Shown: in pieces, positions 39,801 to 46,697 of the stretch | Layout: each line of letters begins with the position of its first letter | Numbering within the stretch: the first letter of the stretch is position 1 | NCBI RefSeq assembly: GCF_017745275.1 | Contig: NZ_JAGHZS010000005.1 | Coordinates: 456,976 to 520,975, forward strand | DNA length: 64,000 nucleotides | Source of the DNA: Chitinophaga sp. | Lineage (GTDB): Bacteria > Bacteroidota > Bacteroidia > Chitinophagales > Chitinophagaceae | Direction of reading: 5' to 3' | Made by a program: the position numbers and the translations under genes | The notes under the pieces: model-generated | What the model was told of the DNA's origin: nothing | The model's database searches: none | Seen by the model: the letters and a program-made list of their open reading frames with translations, nothing else

Positions 39801-42800
39801 GGAACGCTCCGCTTTACGGACCTGTTGCAGGCAATAAAACAAACTACCCTGGAGGGCTATACGCATCAGCATGTGCCCTTTGAAAAAGTGGTCGATGTGC
39901 TGGGGATTCAGCGTGACCTTCATCGTCACCCCCTCTACCAGGTGCTTTTTACCTTACAGCATCAGGAGAAGGAGGGGGATTTACAGTTGAAGGAGCTGGA
40001 AGTAACAGTGGAAGACATCCCGGCAGATAAAGTGAAACATGATCTGAGCATGGATATCACCTTATCAGCTGATGGTTTGCAGGTAACTATGGACTATTCC
40101 GGAGAACGTTACAGAACAGAAAAGATAACGCGTATGCTGCGGCATTTCGAGCAGTTATTGTTATCTGTTGTCAGTAATCCGGCAGCAGATATTGCTTCGC
40201 TGATATTATTACCGGAAGAAGAAAAAAATTGTTTACTGCACACTTTTAACAATACCAGCGTTGATTATGGAGATACCGGCACCATATTGCTTTTACTGGA
40301 AGAGCAGGTGAGAACGGTACCCGATAGTCCGGCGGTATCTTATGCCGGGGAAAAAATTACTTACCGGGAACTGGATCGGCGCGCTGCTCAGCTGGCCGTG
40401 TACCTGCAACAGCAGGGCGTTGGAAAAGACGTGTTGGTACCTGTTTGTACAGAGCGGGGAATAGGATTGATCGTGTGTATCCTGGGTGTTTTAAAGGCAG
40501 GCGGTGCATATGTGCCACTGGATCCAGCATACCCGGCAGAAAGACTGGCTTTTATGCTGGAAGATACTGCAGCAGGTATTGTACTGGCAGATAATGTGGG
40601 AGTCAGCACGATGCCTTATCGCGAAAATGTCCGGGTCATCAATATCGAAACGGCGCAGGAAATTTTTAGCAACGTGGTGGTGAACGGACCACAGATTTAT
40701 CCGGCTGTCAATGACCTGGCTTACGTTATTTATACATCGGGAAGTACTGGCAGGCCTAAAGGGGTGATGATCGAACACGGAGGTGTGTTGAATATGGTAC
40801 GGAGTCACATAGATTTTCTTTCTCTCCGTCCAGGCAGCAGCATACTACAGTTTGCCTCTTCCAGTTTTGACGGCTCCTGCCAGGAAATCTTTAATACGCT
40901 TTGTTCTGGTAGTTGCCTGGTCATACCTTCCCGCGAACAGATCTTACATCCGGAGCTTCTCTTTGATCTTATCGTAAAGGAAAACGTGGCATTGGCTACG
41001 CTTCCGCCTTCCTATCAAACTACTGTCAGGGATAAGTTGTCAGTATTGGAAACACTGTATTCAGCCGGGGAAGCGCTCAATCCTGATATAGTAAAGTATA
41101 TCCAGGAAAAAGGGGTGAGGGTCATCAATGGTTATGGACCTACTGAAAATACAGTAACGGTTACACTAACAGATAACCCGCTAACCACAGAGGGAAATGT
41201 AATAATTGGCAAGCCAATCAATAATGTGCAGGTATATATTGTGGATCGCCATGGTGCATTATGCCCGGTGGGTATTGCCGGGGAAATAATGGCGGGAGGT
41301 GCACAGGTAGCCAGGGGCTATCTGAATTTACCTTTACTCACAGCTGAAAAATTTATTCCTCATCCATTTGGAGAAGGACGGGTATATCGTACTGGTGACC
41401 TTGGCCGCTGGCTCCCCGATGGTAATATTGAATACCTGGGTCGTTTGGATGAACAACTGAAGATCCGCGGTTTCAGAATAGAGCCGGGAGAAGTAGAAAG
41501 TGCTTTACTCGCTTATCCAGGTGTAAAGCAGGCAGTAGCTGTGGCCGGAAAAGATGGTGCCAATGCTGCCCGTTTGCTGACATATGTAGTCACGGATGAA
41601 CAGTATCATGCAAACGGGGTGATGTCTTATTTGCAGCAGCGCCTGCCGGCCTACATGGTGCCGTCTTTTGTAATCATACTGCCGGAAATTCCATTGACAC
41701 CCAGTGGAAAAGCAGATAAGCGGTTATTATCTCAAATAGAACCGGTGATCCGGCATACACGCGATTATGAACCACCGCGTAATGAAGTGGAAAAAATATT
41801 GGCGGCGATCTGGGAAGAATTACTGGGCCTTGCTGAAATAGGCATTTATGATAACTTCTTTGAGCTGGGAGGCGATTCTATCATTACCATCCAGGTAGTG
41901 AGCCGCAGCCGCCGCAAAGATATCGTGCTGCAACCTCGTGACCTGTTTATTCACCAGGATATTGCTTCTTTATCGGCTTACCTGGCGCATCGCGGACAGG
42001 TACAGGCAACGGAAGGAGAACAGGGCGTTTTAAGCGGCAACTGTGGATTGTTGCCAGTGCAGCAATGGTATCTCACCAACAATGGCAACAATGAACATAT
42101 TTCGCACTTTAATCAAAGTGTGTTACTACGTATATCCAAAGCCGTAAGCGCCGATACACTGCAACGTGCAACAGATATGTTGGCTGCCCGCCATGATGCG
42201 CTTCGGTTCCACTACCGGCAAGCAGCCACCGGGGAATGGGAACAGGCTTATGGCGGCCGCAGTGATGCATTTGCAACAACAGACCTGCAGCACATCGGGG
42301 CAGCCTCACTCAGCGACGCCATTACCCGCAGCAGCCAGCATTACCAGAAAAGCCTTGATATTAAAACAGGTCACATTTTCCGCATGGCATTATTGTTAAT
42401 GCCTGCAGCAGAAGAACATCACCGGTTACTGCTGGTGGTGCATCACCTGGCAGTAGATGGCGTGTCCTGGCGTATCCTGCTGGAAGACCTGGATGCAATG
42501 CTGACAGCGCTGCAGGGTGAACATCCCTATGAGCCGCTTCCTAAAACAAGCGCTTACCGCGAATGGTACCAGGCTTTGTCAAGGCATACCTTCAGTAGCC
42601 AGCTTCCTCACTGGGAGCGTATCAGCGCCGGTTATAAACCGCTGCGCGGAGAAAAAGAAGGGACGGTGTGCCGGGCAGATATGGAAGAACAGGTCATTCA
42701 TTTTTCTGCTGCACAAACGAAATACTTATTACAGGAAGCTCCGCGTGTTTATCAAACGGAAGTAAATGATTTATTACTGTATGCTTTGTGCCGCAGTCTG

Positions 42801-45800
42801 ACATCCTGGAGTGGTCATGCCCTTGTGCACATCGGGTTGGAAGGCCATGGCCGTGAAGCCTTGCCGGGAACAGATCTGAGCCGTACTGTAGGTTGGTTTA
42901 CTTCCATGTACCCGGTGATGCTGGAAACCCCCCACGATAATGCCCGCGACAACCTGTTAAGCATAAAAGAACAACTACGTCAGATACCTGGTAAAGGAAT
43001 CGGCTATGGCGTATTAAAATATATCCACGGCGCTGCCGGACTATCCGGCAAAGATCCATGGGACCTGGTATTTAACTACCTGGGGCAGAGTGATAACGTG
43101 ATTCAGAAAAGCAACTGGCTCAGTGCCGCGGAAGAAAGCGCCGGCCGGTCTGTTAGCGATGGTATTTATGGCAACGCATTGATGGAGGTAAATAGTATTG
43201 TTTCCGGTGGCTGCTTACAGATGAACTGGAGCTACAATCGCGCTTACTACAATGAAGCGGAGATTGCCGCTTTATCATCTGCCTATTTCGCCTGTATAGA
43301 AGAATTGATCGCGCACTGCCGTGAACAGGAAAATAACGAGATTATTTACGCCATCCCGGCAGACTATGGCTTGTCGGGTGATGTAAGCTATGAAGAGCTG
43401 AACAGCTTTTTATCCGGTATGGAAGGAGCCGTAACGAGAAGAACATTATTATCGGGCCTTTACCGGTTAAGCCCTCTGCAGGAAGGCTTATTATTTCACG
43501 GCTTATACGATGAAAGTGGAGGTGCTTACATAGAGCAATTCCGTTGTGAAATAGGCGCCCTGGAGGAAATGGTTTTCATTCGCAGCTGGGAACATTTATT
43601 ACATCAGCATAGTATCCTGCGAAGTAGTTTTTATGCCGATGCATTTAATATCCCGGTGCAGGGGGTACATCGGAAATGTGAAATACCCCTACATAAATTA
43701 GATTACCGTGGTAAGCCGGAAGCTGATCAGCAAGCCCTGATCGCTGCTTACCTGCAGTCTGACCGGGAAACAGGATTTGATTTCCGGCAGGCGCCGTTGA
43801 TGCGGTTTACATTGATCCGTTTAGATGAATCGCGTCATGAAATGATATGGACTTTCCATCACCTGATCCTCGATGGTTGGTCTACACCCGTGCTAATGGA
43901 AGAATTTTTGCAAACATATGAGCAGTTGTTATCTGGTGCAGTTCTCCCCGTAACAGCGGAAGACCACTATGGAGATTATATCCGTTACATCGCAGATCAG
44001 GACCAGGAAGCAGCAACTGCACATTGGAAAGCATACCTGGACGGTGTGACCGAAGGGTGCCTGTTGCCTTATATACAGGAAGGCATTAACCGAACCAAAG
44101 GAGGAGGAAGTTACCGGGAGGAAACTTTATTGCTGGGCGTGAAAGAAACGGAAGAAATAGCCTCTTTTTGCCGTCATCACCGGCTAACGGTCAATACCCT
44201 GATACAAGGCGTATGGAGTTACCTGCTGCACCGTTATACCGGTAGTAATCATATTACTTATGGTATCACCGTTTCCGGGCGGCCGGACGATCTTTCCGAT
44301 GTAGAGCGGAGGATAGGGCTGTATATTAATACGTTGCCTTTTCATACTGAAATTAAGGAAGAAGGTATATTAGACTGGCTATTTTCTATCCAGAAAGAAC
44401 AACTGGAAAGCAGGCGCTATCAGTACCGCCCATTAAGTGAATTACAACAACTGACCGGGGTGAATGGTGATTTATTTGATACCATGATCACTTTTCAGAA
44501 TTACCCGGTGAGCGAAAGCTTTGCTGCTTTTCAACATACACTGGAAATAGGAAAGATCACTATCCGGGAACAAAGCAACTATCCGTTAAGCATAGTGGTG
44601 GGAACGGGCGAAAGATTGAGTGTGCGGCTCAACTACAACGAGACCGTTTTACCGGTGTATTATGTACGGCAAATGCTGGGACATATAGAAAACGGGTTGT
44701 TGCAAATCGCCAGGAATGCCGCTGGAAATATATCCGGTATTACCTTGCTTACACCTGTGGAAGAGCAGTTGATACATAGCTTCAGCCATTCGTTGGTAGA
44801 TTTTCCTAAGCAACAGACTATGATAGACCTGTTTGCGGAACAGGTGCTTAAAAAACCGGATGCTATTGCCGTGGTATTTGAAGGACGGGAATTAAGTTAT
44901 GCAGCACTCAACCAGTATACAGATTGGCTGGGGCACTACCTGAGAGCCAAAGGGGTGAAACAGGAATCCCTGGTACCGGTGAGTGTAAACAGATCCATGG
45001 AAATGATCATCGCGATGCTGGGCGTTATGAAGGCGGGCGGCGTTTTCGTACCGGTTGATTCTTCTCTGCCGCAGGACCGGCTCGGCTATATATTAAAAGA
45101 TACGGCTTGCCATATTTGTATTGCAGATACCAGGCTAAAGGAAACGCTGTTGTCCTTTACGCAGGAGATAGAAGTGATATGTCTTTCCGAAGAATTGGAC
45201 CGTATCCCGGAAAATTCCGACATACTGCCCTGCAACTACAGTAATCCTGCTGCGGGGATGTATGTGATTTACACGTCTGGTTCTACCGGCAGACCTAAAG
45301 GTGTATTAATAGAACATCATGCTTTGGTGGATCATGTTTTTGGTGTGATAGCAGGTGCATCGCTGGATACCTGCCGCTCCTTTGCACTCTTCGCATCATT
45401 GGTAGCTGATGCAGGTCACTCTATCCTGTTTTCCGCTTTCGCTCTTGGAGGAACTGTGCATGTATTGTCAGAAAATATACTGCTTGATGCGGATGGCGTC
45501 CGGGAATACCTCGAAAAGAACGCCATAGATTGTTTGAAGATAGTGCCTACTTTATGGTTGTCTTACCTCGAAAACAGCCAGCCGGTGCTACCGTTAAAAG
45601 TCATCATATTCGGAGGCGAAACGTTCCCTGCACACATGACGGCGTTACTGTCGGCTTCTGCTTATAAAGGAGCCGTTTATAACCATTACGGGCCAACGGA
45701 AATAACTATCGGAAGAACGATCTACAAGGTAGACCTCGAAGAAGAACGTAAAATTATTCCTATAGGATCACCGTTTGGAAACACCAGCGTATATGTACTG

Positions 45801-46619
45801 GATGAACAAATGAGGAAATGTCCTGTGGGTATAGCCGGTGAACTGCATGTAGGCGGAAATGGTATTGCACGTGGTTATCTCAATCAACCGGAAATAACGG
45901 CGGCCAGATTTACGCGTGATATTTTTAGTGAAGACACCACTGCACGGTTCTATAAAACAGGCGACCTGGTGAAATGGTTGCCCGATGGTAACCTGGAATA
46001 TATTGCCAGGAAAGATGCACAGGTAAAACTGGCTGGTAACAGGATAGAACCGGGTGAAATAGAAATGGTGCTGCAGGAAATAGCCGGGGTTAAACAGGCA
46101 CTGGTGGTAGTGAATGAAGCTAAAACCGGTGATAAGCGACTGGTAGGTTATATAGTAGTGGAAGATGATTTTGACATGGATGCTGCAGATCGTCATTTGA
46201 AATCCAGGATGCCGGCCTATATGATTCCTTCTTTCCTGATTAAGCTGGATAGCGTGCCACTCCTGAGCAGTGGAAAAGTAAACAGGAAAGCTTTGCCGGA
46301 TGTGGATGTTAGCCAACTGGTAACAGATAACTATGTAGCCCCGGAAACAACGGCGGAAAAAATACTGGCAGACATCTGGCGGGAATTATTAAAAATAGAA
46401 AGGGTAGGTGTACAGGATAATTTCTTTGAACTGGGTGGAAACTCTTTACTGGTTATGCGGATGAGTGCAAGGATCAAAAAGCGTTTGTCCGTATCGGTAC
46501 CTGTTCACCTGTTTTTTCAGCTCACCCGTATCCGTGATATAGCAAAATACCTGGAACTGGATGTACAAGCCCTGGCGCCTGATAAAAACAGTACCCAATA
46601 TGAGGTAATTAATATTTGA
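27870..46619 (+). CDS. Five-module NRPS: (C-A-PCP)(C-A-PCP-E)(C-A-PCP)(C-A-PCP-E)(C-A-PCP)
   Basis: A 6249-residue synthetase. It starts with a TubC-type docking domain (about 1-55, IKKAVQKGVDILLDGDKLIL). C domains begin near residues 82, 1129, 2646, 3691 and 5198; A domains near 537, 1580, 3101, 4137 and 5650; carrier serines lie near 1069, 2118, 3631, 4667 and 6190 in FFELGG(H/D/N)S motifs. Epimerases begin near 2176 and 4726. Carriers before an epimerase have GGDS and the others GGHS or GGNS, as is typical. C domains after an epimerase open with YRLSPLQEG and have HHLILDGWS (DCL type); the others open with PLSF(A/S)QERLWF (LCL type). Predicted residues: Gly, D-Asx, aromatic, D-unknown, Asp. 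The last carrier passes the chain to the next NRPS, which also has a docking domain. No release domain is present. Confidence 0.96.
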   Translation: MSNNIVEAIIKKAVQKGVDILLDGDKLILRVLKQVNVDNDLISLISEHKEEIKHFLGNVASSADAKARSRKISLRTKDSTSKWPLSFAQERLWFVHLLQGSVQYHMPYLFKLKGQLQVDQLAAAFKRILTRHEVLRTLIREGDGNGYQEVRESGDWKMTIADSNDVMNEHPSLQEYIDHLIKRPFDLSHDYMLRVELIRLPAEEYILVVVVHHIASDGWSMGLMLQELKQYYNAPPLEVLAAPETPVLQYADYAVWQREYLSTAIIQQQAGFWEQHLKDLSPLELSSDFKRPVVQDLKGAVIRKVLDNEMYQSLLDISRKNDCTLFVTLLSAFKVLLMRNTGDTDIYVGSVVSGRQLREVEQLVGFFINTLVLRDQLNPEMSFTQLMQQVKLTTLQAYEHQDIPFDKVVQMLGGEREMNRHPVFQYFFAVHHSAGNENLVLHDIVSEMMEHHLHTSIYDFSLDVLELSDGWHLQLTYASSLFRQDTMERLLNHYIGLLQSVIKDAEKCIAEMEMLSVEEQHSLLHTFNDTQVVYPEEDTLIDLFSRQVKLHPEAVAVVCKDRKYSYSELDLCSTQLSGYLVKCGVKPGEKIPVCFDRSFNMLVALLGVMKAGAAYVPVDPAYPLSHIDYLVGDIAAAIVVTTAAYRSFFQQGGLSKIVLLDQEWEHIMNGEVSAPQHYAVPDHLAYIIYTSGSTGRPKGVMITHQSLINFLRAMVAQLEFSAAHSILAITTYSFDISCLELYTPLIAGGKIYLAEREDVIDGNKLHTLLAQWRPTHMQATPSTWQMLLESGWQNEENVTLLTGGEALPVALKKRLTDISRSIWNMYGPTETTIWSTAALLDSEAVISIGRPISNTAIYILNSHLQLCPVGAPGQLCIAGAGVARGYLHQEQLTAEKFISNPFGGGLLYQTGDIARWQSDGSIVYIGRADNQLKIKGHRIEPGEIEMALSHVPGVKNAVVVAGADRGAGRQLIGYVVTDETYRKEVAYDYLVSHLPAYMVPSTLSVIDDIPLTANGKVDRKALSAMATVIPDASVYEAPRNPTEEKLVTIWEALLNISPVGIHDNFFELGGHSLLAMRVVAAVRKQLDRELAVRDIFLYTSIAQLGAVLSNTAAKSGLALRAYPREGMAVPLSFAQERLWFLDQLHGSAAYHMPFVFRIEGELVVSLLENALRQIIDRHEVLRTVIDNQDGQGYQRVLPSSDWQLEYLADLPASTAGYVSAFIHRPFDLSSDYPLRVCLLKVSPTEHILAGVLHHICSDGWSIPVLTAELAAFYSSTPATLPALPLQYADYAWWQQDYLQTAHYTTGLDYWQKQLSGLVPFRLTGDQWMAAGNREGAALSYQLNHALSTSLVQLCHREGCTMYMLLLSAFKVLLYRYSGIGDIAIGTSSAGRRYQELEGLIGFFINTLVLRSHLNGEQSFKELLQQVRETTLAAYDYADIPFEKIVETSGVQRDRSSNPLYEILFTMQNNEAGKGLTLEGLTVVPLPQVVSGAQFDINFNVREADGHLMLEVIYRSDLYSNALMQRFVGHYERLLESIVADADQRIGQLHMLTTADEQLQISFNNSSFDPSLDTTVFVTEQDTVIDVFLRRAQMHPDASALVYSGGTLTYAELALRSRTLANTLRSYGVGAGTPVLLCTRRGADMMTGILGILMAGGAYVPLEPDAPAGRQEYIITDSGSKVIVTTSNEAPLFPYYNCICVDGLTPEPAAAMPLPQPADAAYIIYTSGSTGKPKGVKITHSNLRNYIAHSIAAYIGNGTDEKNTGSGSYVHLSYSFDAAVTALFAPLLAGRRVVMGSNTGLTVFEDPLFLSAAPYDFIKLTPAHLPLLTPVLISEIPLLTRRLVVGGEALQPAHYEALGGYRIEIINEYGPTEATVGCSTYHFNTSDNNIGTGPGGVLIGRPIRNMQLYVLDQDGNVCPAGVRGELCISGAGLSAGYHHQPEQTQHKFITNPFGPGLLYRTGDVAQLEADGNLSYLGRLDDQVKIRGYRIEPGEVEVVLSSSPGVQQAAVVVDKTEKGFRLSAFIVKEDDYNREAVEQYLRMHLPEYMLPAQLTEIAVLPLTVNGKVDRSALAAIAAAAPAGKTYEGARNEMEAVLVTIWEELLDISPVGIHDNFFELGGDSIVTIQLVSRARRQGYHFEVADVFSYQDIAALSIYIAQQGKAALKGEQGILSGSSGLLPVQQWYLANNGKNKHISHFNQCILLRIAKSVSADTLHRAADLLSARHDALGFRYRQTTAGEWEQTYSGGSDAFVTADLRHIEMASLSAAITRHSQQYQESLDITAGPIFRLVLLLTPAAEEHHRLLLVVHHLAVDSVSWRILLEELDAILTALQEGNRYEPLSKTSAYREWYQALSRHTFSSQLPYWERISAGYKPLHAESEPVRHGDMAHYAAHFSTAQTRYLLQEAPRLYQTEINDLLLYALCCSLKSCNGHARVHIGLEGHGREALPGTDLSRTVGWFTSMYPVMLEATHDNIRDNLLSIKEQLRQIPGKGIGYGVLKYIHGAAGLSGKDPWDLVFNYLGQSDNVIRQSNWLSAAPESAGQSVNNGIYSHALIAVNSLVSGGSLQMNWTYSPAHYNESDIATLSEAYFAALDELMAHCREQGSNDIAYAIPSDYGLSADVSYEALNSFLSDIEAGVVRRTLLSGVYRLSPLQEGLLFHGLYNESGGAYIEQFRCEVSALDEAIFIRSWEQLLSRHSILRSSFYAAAFNIPVQGVHRQCELPLHKLDYRGKGEEELQALIAAYLEADRQAGFDFRQAPLMRFTLIRLDDSRTEMIWTFHHLILDGWSTPVLMEEFLQTYEQLISGVTMPVLQEDRYEDYIRYIAAQDKDASVAYWKDYLKNITEGCLLPYVKEGVNRTKGTGRYQEQTILLDAARMEEIASFCRYHRITVNTLIQGVWSYLLHRYTGSQHITYGVTVSGRPGDLADMENRVGMYTNTLPFTIGLQEEQRITDWLLLLQQAFLESQQYQYSSLTSIQQLTGIGGDLFDTMITFQNYPVTEILKASHWNFKADKFHITEETSNYPLSLRILLADTITIQFIYKEESIDAVYVENIAAHFEHVLDQCLDSSIHHLKEIKLLTAKEETAVLQTFNYTKADYGQPATIVSVFNQQVQATPDAVALVFLEEVMDYRELNKRVNQLAHYLVKKGVQKEMPVPLCLERGPGLIIGMLAVLKAGGAYVALDPAYPQERLSYMLEDTAATLILTDSKNDDKLLQHTGILIDIDSEADIIAMMPVTDPVITATPYSLAYIVYTSGSTGRSKGVMIEHHSVVNLVYNQVIPLNLQAGISVLQFASISFDAAYHEIFTTLLHGGKLVLVTKEVILDSHLLNEVIRQHEVALITLPPSYQSAIINEVSGLKTIISAGEALNPQLAAALTEKGIRVINAYGPSENTVSAILSVSPIYEDGTVTIGKPLANVQAYILDGQLRPMPVGLTGELYLGGTQLARGYLHAAALTREKFINNPWGEGRLYRTGDMAKWLPDGNMTYVGRKDEQVKIRGYRIEPGEIEQVLQECPGVKQAAVVVVMGKDEEKRLAGYLIKGSGYTRSSVDAWLNSHLPEFMIPSLLREIEEMPLTPNGKIDKKLLASWRDERDVLTGEEELLNTTEAALANIWKELLDINPIRRDDNFFELGGHSLLAIRLISAIRKKFDCEIDIRYVFDYPTIGGLAEVLAVTQEHTVLPGIEKRPENLVTIPLSFSQERLWFIDQLQGSTAYLISNVLRLKGHLNKSALSAAFREILSRHEILRTVICEQDGKGYQFIRDAADWNLEQLPYENGILEKLLNIPFSISDDYMLKAWLINVTANEYLLVVGLHHIAADGWSMSLLTNELNELYNSAVAGRLARLPVLPVQYADYALWQRDFMESPVMATQLAYWKEQLKNVTPFEIPADFTLPAERSMKGGVVKCMIDNTLLDALTELSEQEGTTLFMTLLAVFNVLLYRYTGHEDICVGSPVAGRNQLETEKLIGLFVNTIVLRTQVSGTLRFTDLLQAIKQTTLEGYTHQHVPFEKVVDVLGIQRDLHRHPLYQVLFTLQHQEKEGDLQLKELEVTVEDIPADKVKHDLSMDITLSADGLQVTMDYSGERYRTEKITRMLRHFEQLLLSVVSNPAADIASLILLPEEEKNCLLHTFNNTSVDYGDTGTILLLLEEQVRTVPDSPAVSYAGEKITYRELDRRAAQLAVYLQQQGVGKDVLVPVCTERGIGLIVCILGVLKAGGAYVPLDPAYPAERLAFMLEDTAAGIVLADNVGVSTMPYRENVRVINIETAQEIFSNVVVNGPQIYPAVNDLAYVIYTSGSTGRPKGVMIEHGGVLNMVRSHIDFLSLRPGSSILQFASSSFDGSCQEIFNTLCSGSCLVIPSREQILHPELLFDLIVKENVALATLPPSYQTTVRDKLSVLETLYSAGEALNPDIVKYIQEKGVRVINGYGPTENTVTVTLTDNPLTTEGNVIIGKPINNVQVYIVDRHGALCPVGIAGEIMAGGAQVARGYLNLPLLTAEKFIPHPFGEGRVYRTGDLGRWLPDGNIEYLGRLDEQLKIRGFRIEPGEVESALLAYPGVKQAVAVAGKDGANAARLLTYVVTDEQYHANGVMSYLQQRLPAYMVPSFVIILPEIPLTPSGKADKRLLSQIEPVIRHTRDYEPPRNEVEKILAAIWEELLGLAEIGIYDNFFELGGDSIITIQVVSRSRRKDIVLQPRDLFIHQDIASLSAYLAHRGQVQATEGEQGVLSGNCGLLPVQQWYLTNNGNNEHISHFNQSVLLRISKAVSADTLQRATDMLAARHDALRFHYRQAATGEWEQAYGGRSDAFATTDLQHIGAASLSDAITRSSQHYQKSLDIKTGHIFRMALLLMPAAEEHHRLLLVVHHLAVDGVSWRILLEDLDAMLTALQGEHPYEPLPKTSAYREWYQALSRHTFSSQLPHWERISAGYKPLRGEKEGTVCRADMEEQVIHFSAAQTKYLLQEAPRVYQTEVNDLLLYALCRSLTSWSGHALVHIGLEGHGREALPGTDLSRTVGWFTSMYPVMLETPHDNARDNLLSIKEQLRQIPGKGIGYGVLKYIHGAAGLSGKDPWDLVFNYLGQSDNVIQKSNWLSAAEESAGRSVSDGIYGNALMEVNSIVSGGCLQMNWSYNRAYYNEAEIAALSSAYFACIEELIAHCREQENNEIIYAIPADYGLSGDVSYEELNSFLSGMEGAVTRRTLLSGLYRLSPLQEGLLFHGLYDESGGAYIEQFRCEIGALEEMVFIRSWEHLLHQHSILRSSFYADAFNIPVQGVHRKCEIPLHKLDYRGKPEADQQALIAAYLQSDRETGFDFRQAPLMRFTLIRLDESRHEMIWTFHHLILDGWSTPVLMEEFLQTYEQLLSGAVLPVTAEDHYGDYIRYIADQDQEAATAHWKAYLDGVTEGCLLPYIQEGINRTKGGGSYREETLLLGVKETEEIASFCRHHRLTVNTLIQGVWSYLLHRYTGSNHITYGITVSGRPDDLSDVERRIGLYINTLPFHTEIKEEGILDWLFSIQKEQLESRRYQYRPLSELQQLTGVNGDLFDTMITFQNYPVSESFAAFQHTLEIGKITIREQSNYPLSIVVGTGERLSVRLNYNETVLPVYYVRQMLGHIENGLLQIARNAAGNISGITLLTPVEEQLIHSFSHSLVDFPKQQTMIDLFAEQVLKKPDAIAVVFEGRELSYAALNQYTDWLGHYLRAKGVKQESLVPVSVNRSMEMIIAMLGVMKAGGVFVPVDSSLPQDRLGYILKDTACHICIADTRLKETLLSFTQEIEVICLSEELDRIPENSDILPCNYSNPAAGMYVIYTSGSTGRPKGVLIEHHALVDHVFGVIAGASLDTCRSFALFASLVADAGHSILFSAFALGGTVHVLSENILLDADGVREYLEKNAIDCLKIVPTLWLSYLENSQPVLPLKVIIFGGETFPAHMTALLSASAYKGAVYNHYGPTEITIGRTIYKVDLEEERKIIPIGSPFGNTSVYVLDEQMRKCPVGIAGELHVGGNGIARGYLNQPEITAARFTRDIFSEDTTARFYKTGDLVKWLPDGNLEYIARKDAQVKLAGNRIEPGEIEMVLQEIAGVKQALVVVNEAKTGDKRLVGYIVVEDDFDMDAADRHLKSRMPAYMIPSFLIKLDSVPLLSSGKVNRKALPDVDVSQLVTDNYVAPETTAEKILADIWRELLKIERVGVQDNFFELGGNSLLVMRMSARIKKRLSVSVPVHLFFQLTRIRDIAKYLELDVQALAPDKNSTQYEVINI
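28113..31180 (+). other. Module 2 (C-A-PCP), predicted glycine
   Basis: An LCL-type condensation domain (HHIASDGWS), then an A domain whose pocket reads D-I-L-Q-L-G-M-I-W-K (from SFDISCLEL, MQATPSTW, LLTGGEA, NMYGPTETTIW and NGKVDRK). This differs at one position from the standard glycine code DILQLGLIWK. The carrier has FFELGGHSL. Confidence 0.75.
31245..34350 (+). repeat. C-A-PCP segment with close copy at 53217-56360
   Basis: Modules 3 and 9 share long near-identical DNA, for example 31640-31740 versus 53610-53710 (from the SDGWSIPVLTAELAAF segment onward) and the region around 31320-31440 versus 53280-53410. Modules 7, 8 and 10 share the A-domain part with them. The similarity extends through third codon positions. 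Confidence 0.75.
34366..35760 (+). repeat. Epimerase segment with near-identical copy at 42019-43420
   Basis: The DNA encoding the epimerases of modules 3 and 5 contains long almost identical stretches. One example runs from about 35335 to 35440 (encoding PGKGIGYGVLKYIHGAAGLS and beyond) versus about 42985 to 43090. Another runs from about 34918 to 34980 versus 42568 to 42630. Synonymous sites are also conserved, which points to recent duplication or gene conversion rather than protein-level selection alone. Confidence 0.75.
35800..38880 (+). other. Module 4 (DCL C-A-PCP), predicted aromatic residue (Phe-like)
   Basis: The DCL condensation domain has YRLSPLQEGLL and HHLILDGWS. The pocket reads D-A-H-T-I-A-A-V-S-K (SFDAAYHEI, LITLPPSY, TIISAGEA, NAYGPSENTVS, NGKIDKK), close to phenylalanine codes such as DAWTIAAVCK. 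This residue is one candidate target for the CmlA-type hydroxylase. Confidence 0.5.
38935..43440 (+). other. Module 5 (C-A-PCP-E), D-configured residue of unknown identity
   Basis: An LCL condensation domain (HHIAADGWS), carrier GGDS and epimerase HHLAVDGVSW. The pocket reads D-G-Q-T-Y-A-G-V-T-K (SFDGSCQEI, LATLPPSY, TLYSAGEA, NGYGPTENTVT, SGKADKR). I do not recognise this code. The general layout resembles aromatic/hydrophobic-type A domains such as module 4, with a Gly at position 236 that may enlarge the pocket. Confidence 0.45.
43450..46590 (+). other. Module 6 (DCL C-A-PCP), predicted aspartate
   Basis: The condensation domain is DCL type. The A domain reads D-A-S-K-I-G-H-I-G-K (VADAGHSIL, LKIVPTLW, VIIFGGET, NHYGPTEITIG, SGKVNRK). 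Lys278, His322 and Ile-Gly at 330-331 match aspartate codes (DLTKVGHIGK). The residue before the key Asp is Ala instead of Phe. The carrier has FFELGGNSL and ends the protein. Confidence 0.5.
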
Positions 46620-46697
46620 GTTAATCCTATTTCCCATTTTCCCTCGCGGGAATGTCAACATTATACTGGCGTTTACAGTGTTAATACTTTAAGTAAT
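46620..46697. other. Intergenic gap between the two giant NRPS genes, with a small hairpin
   Basis: These 78 bases hold a TTCCC-TCGC-GGGAA hairpin (46639-46652) without a following T-tract, so it is not a typical terminator. It may mark an RNA processing or stability element between the two long cistrons. Confidence 0.35.

Noticed and set aside
46639..46652. TTCCC-TCGC-GGGAA hairpin as a transcription terminator between the two giant NRPS genes
   Set aside because: No T-tract follows, and termination here would cut off genes needed for the same product.
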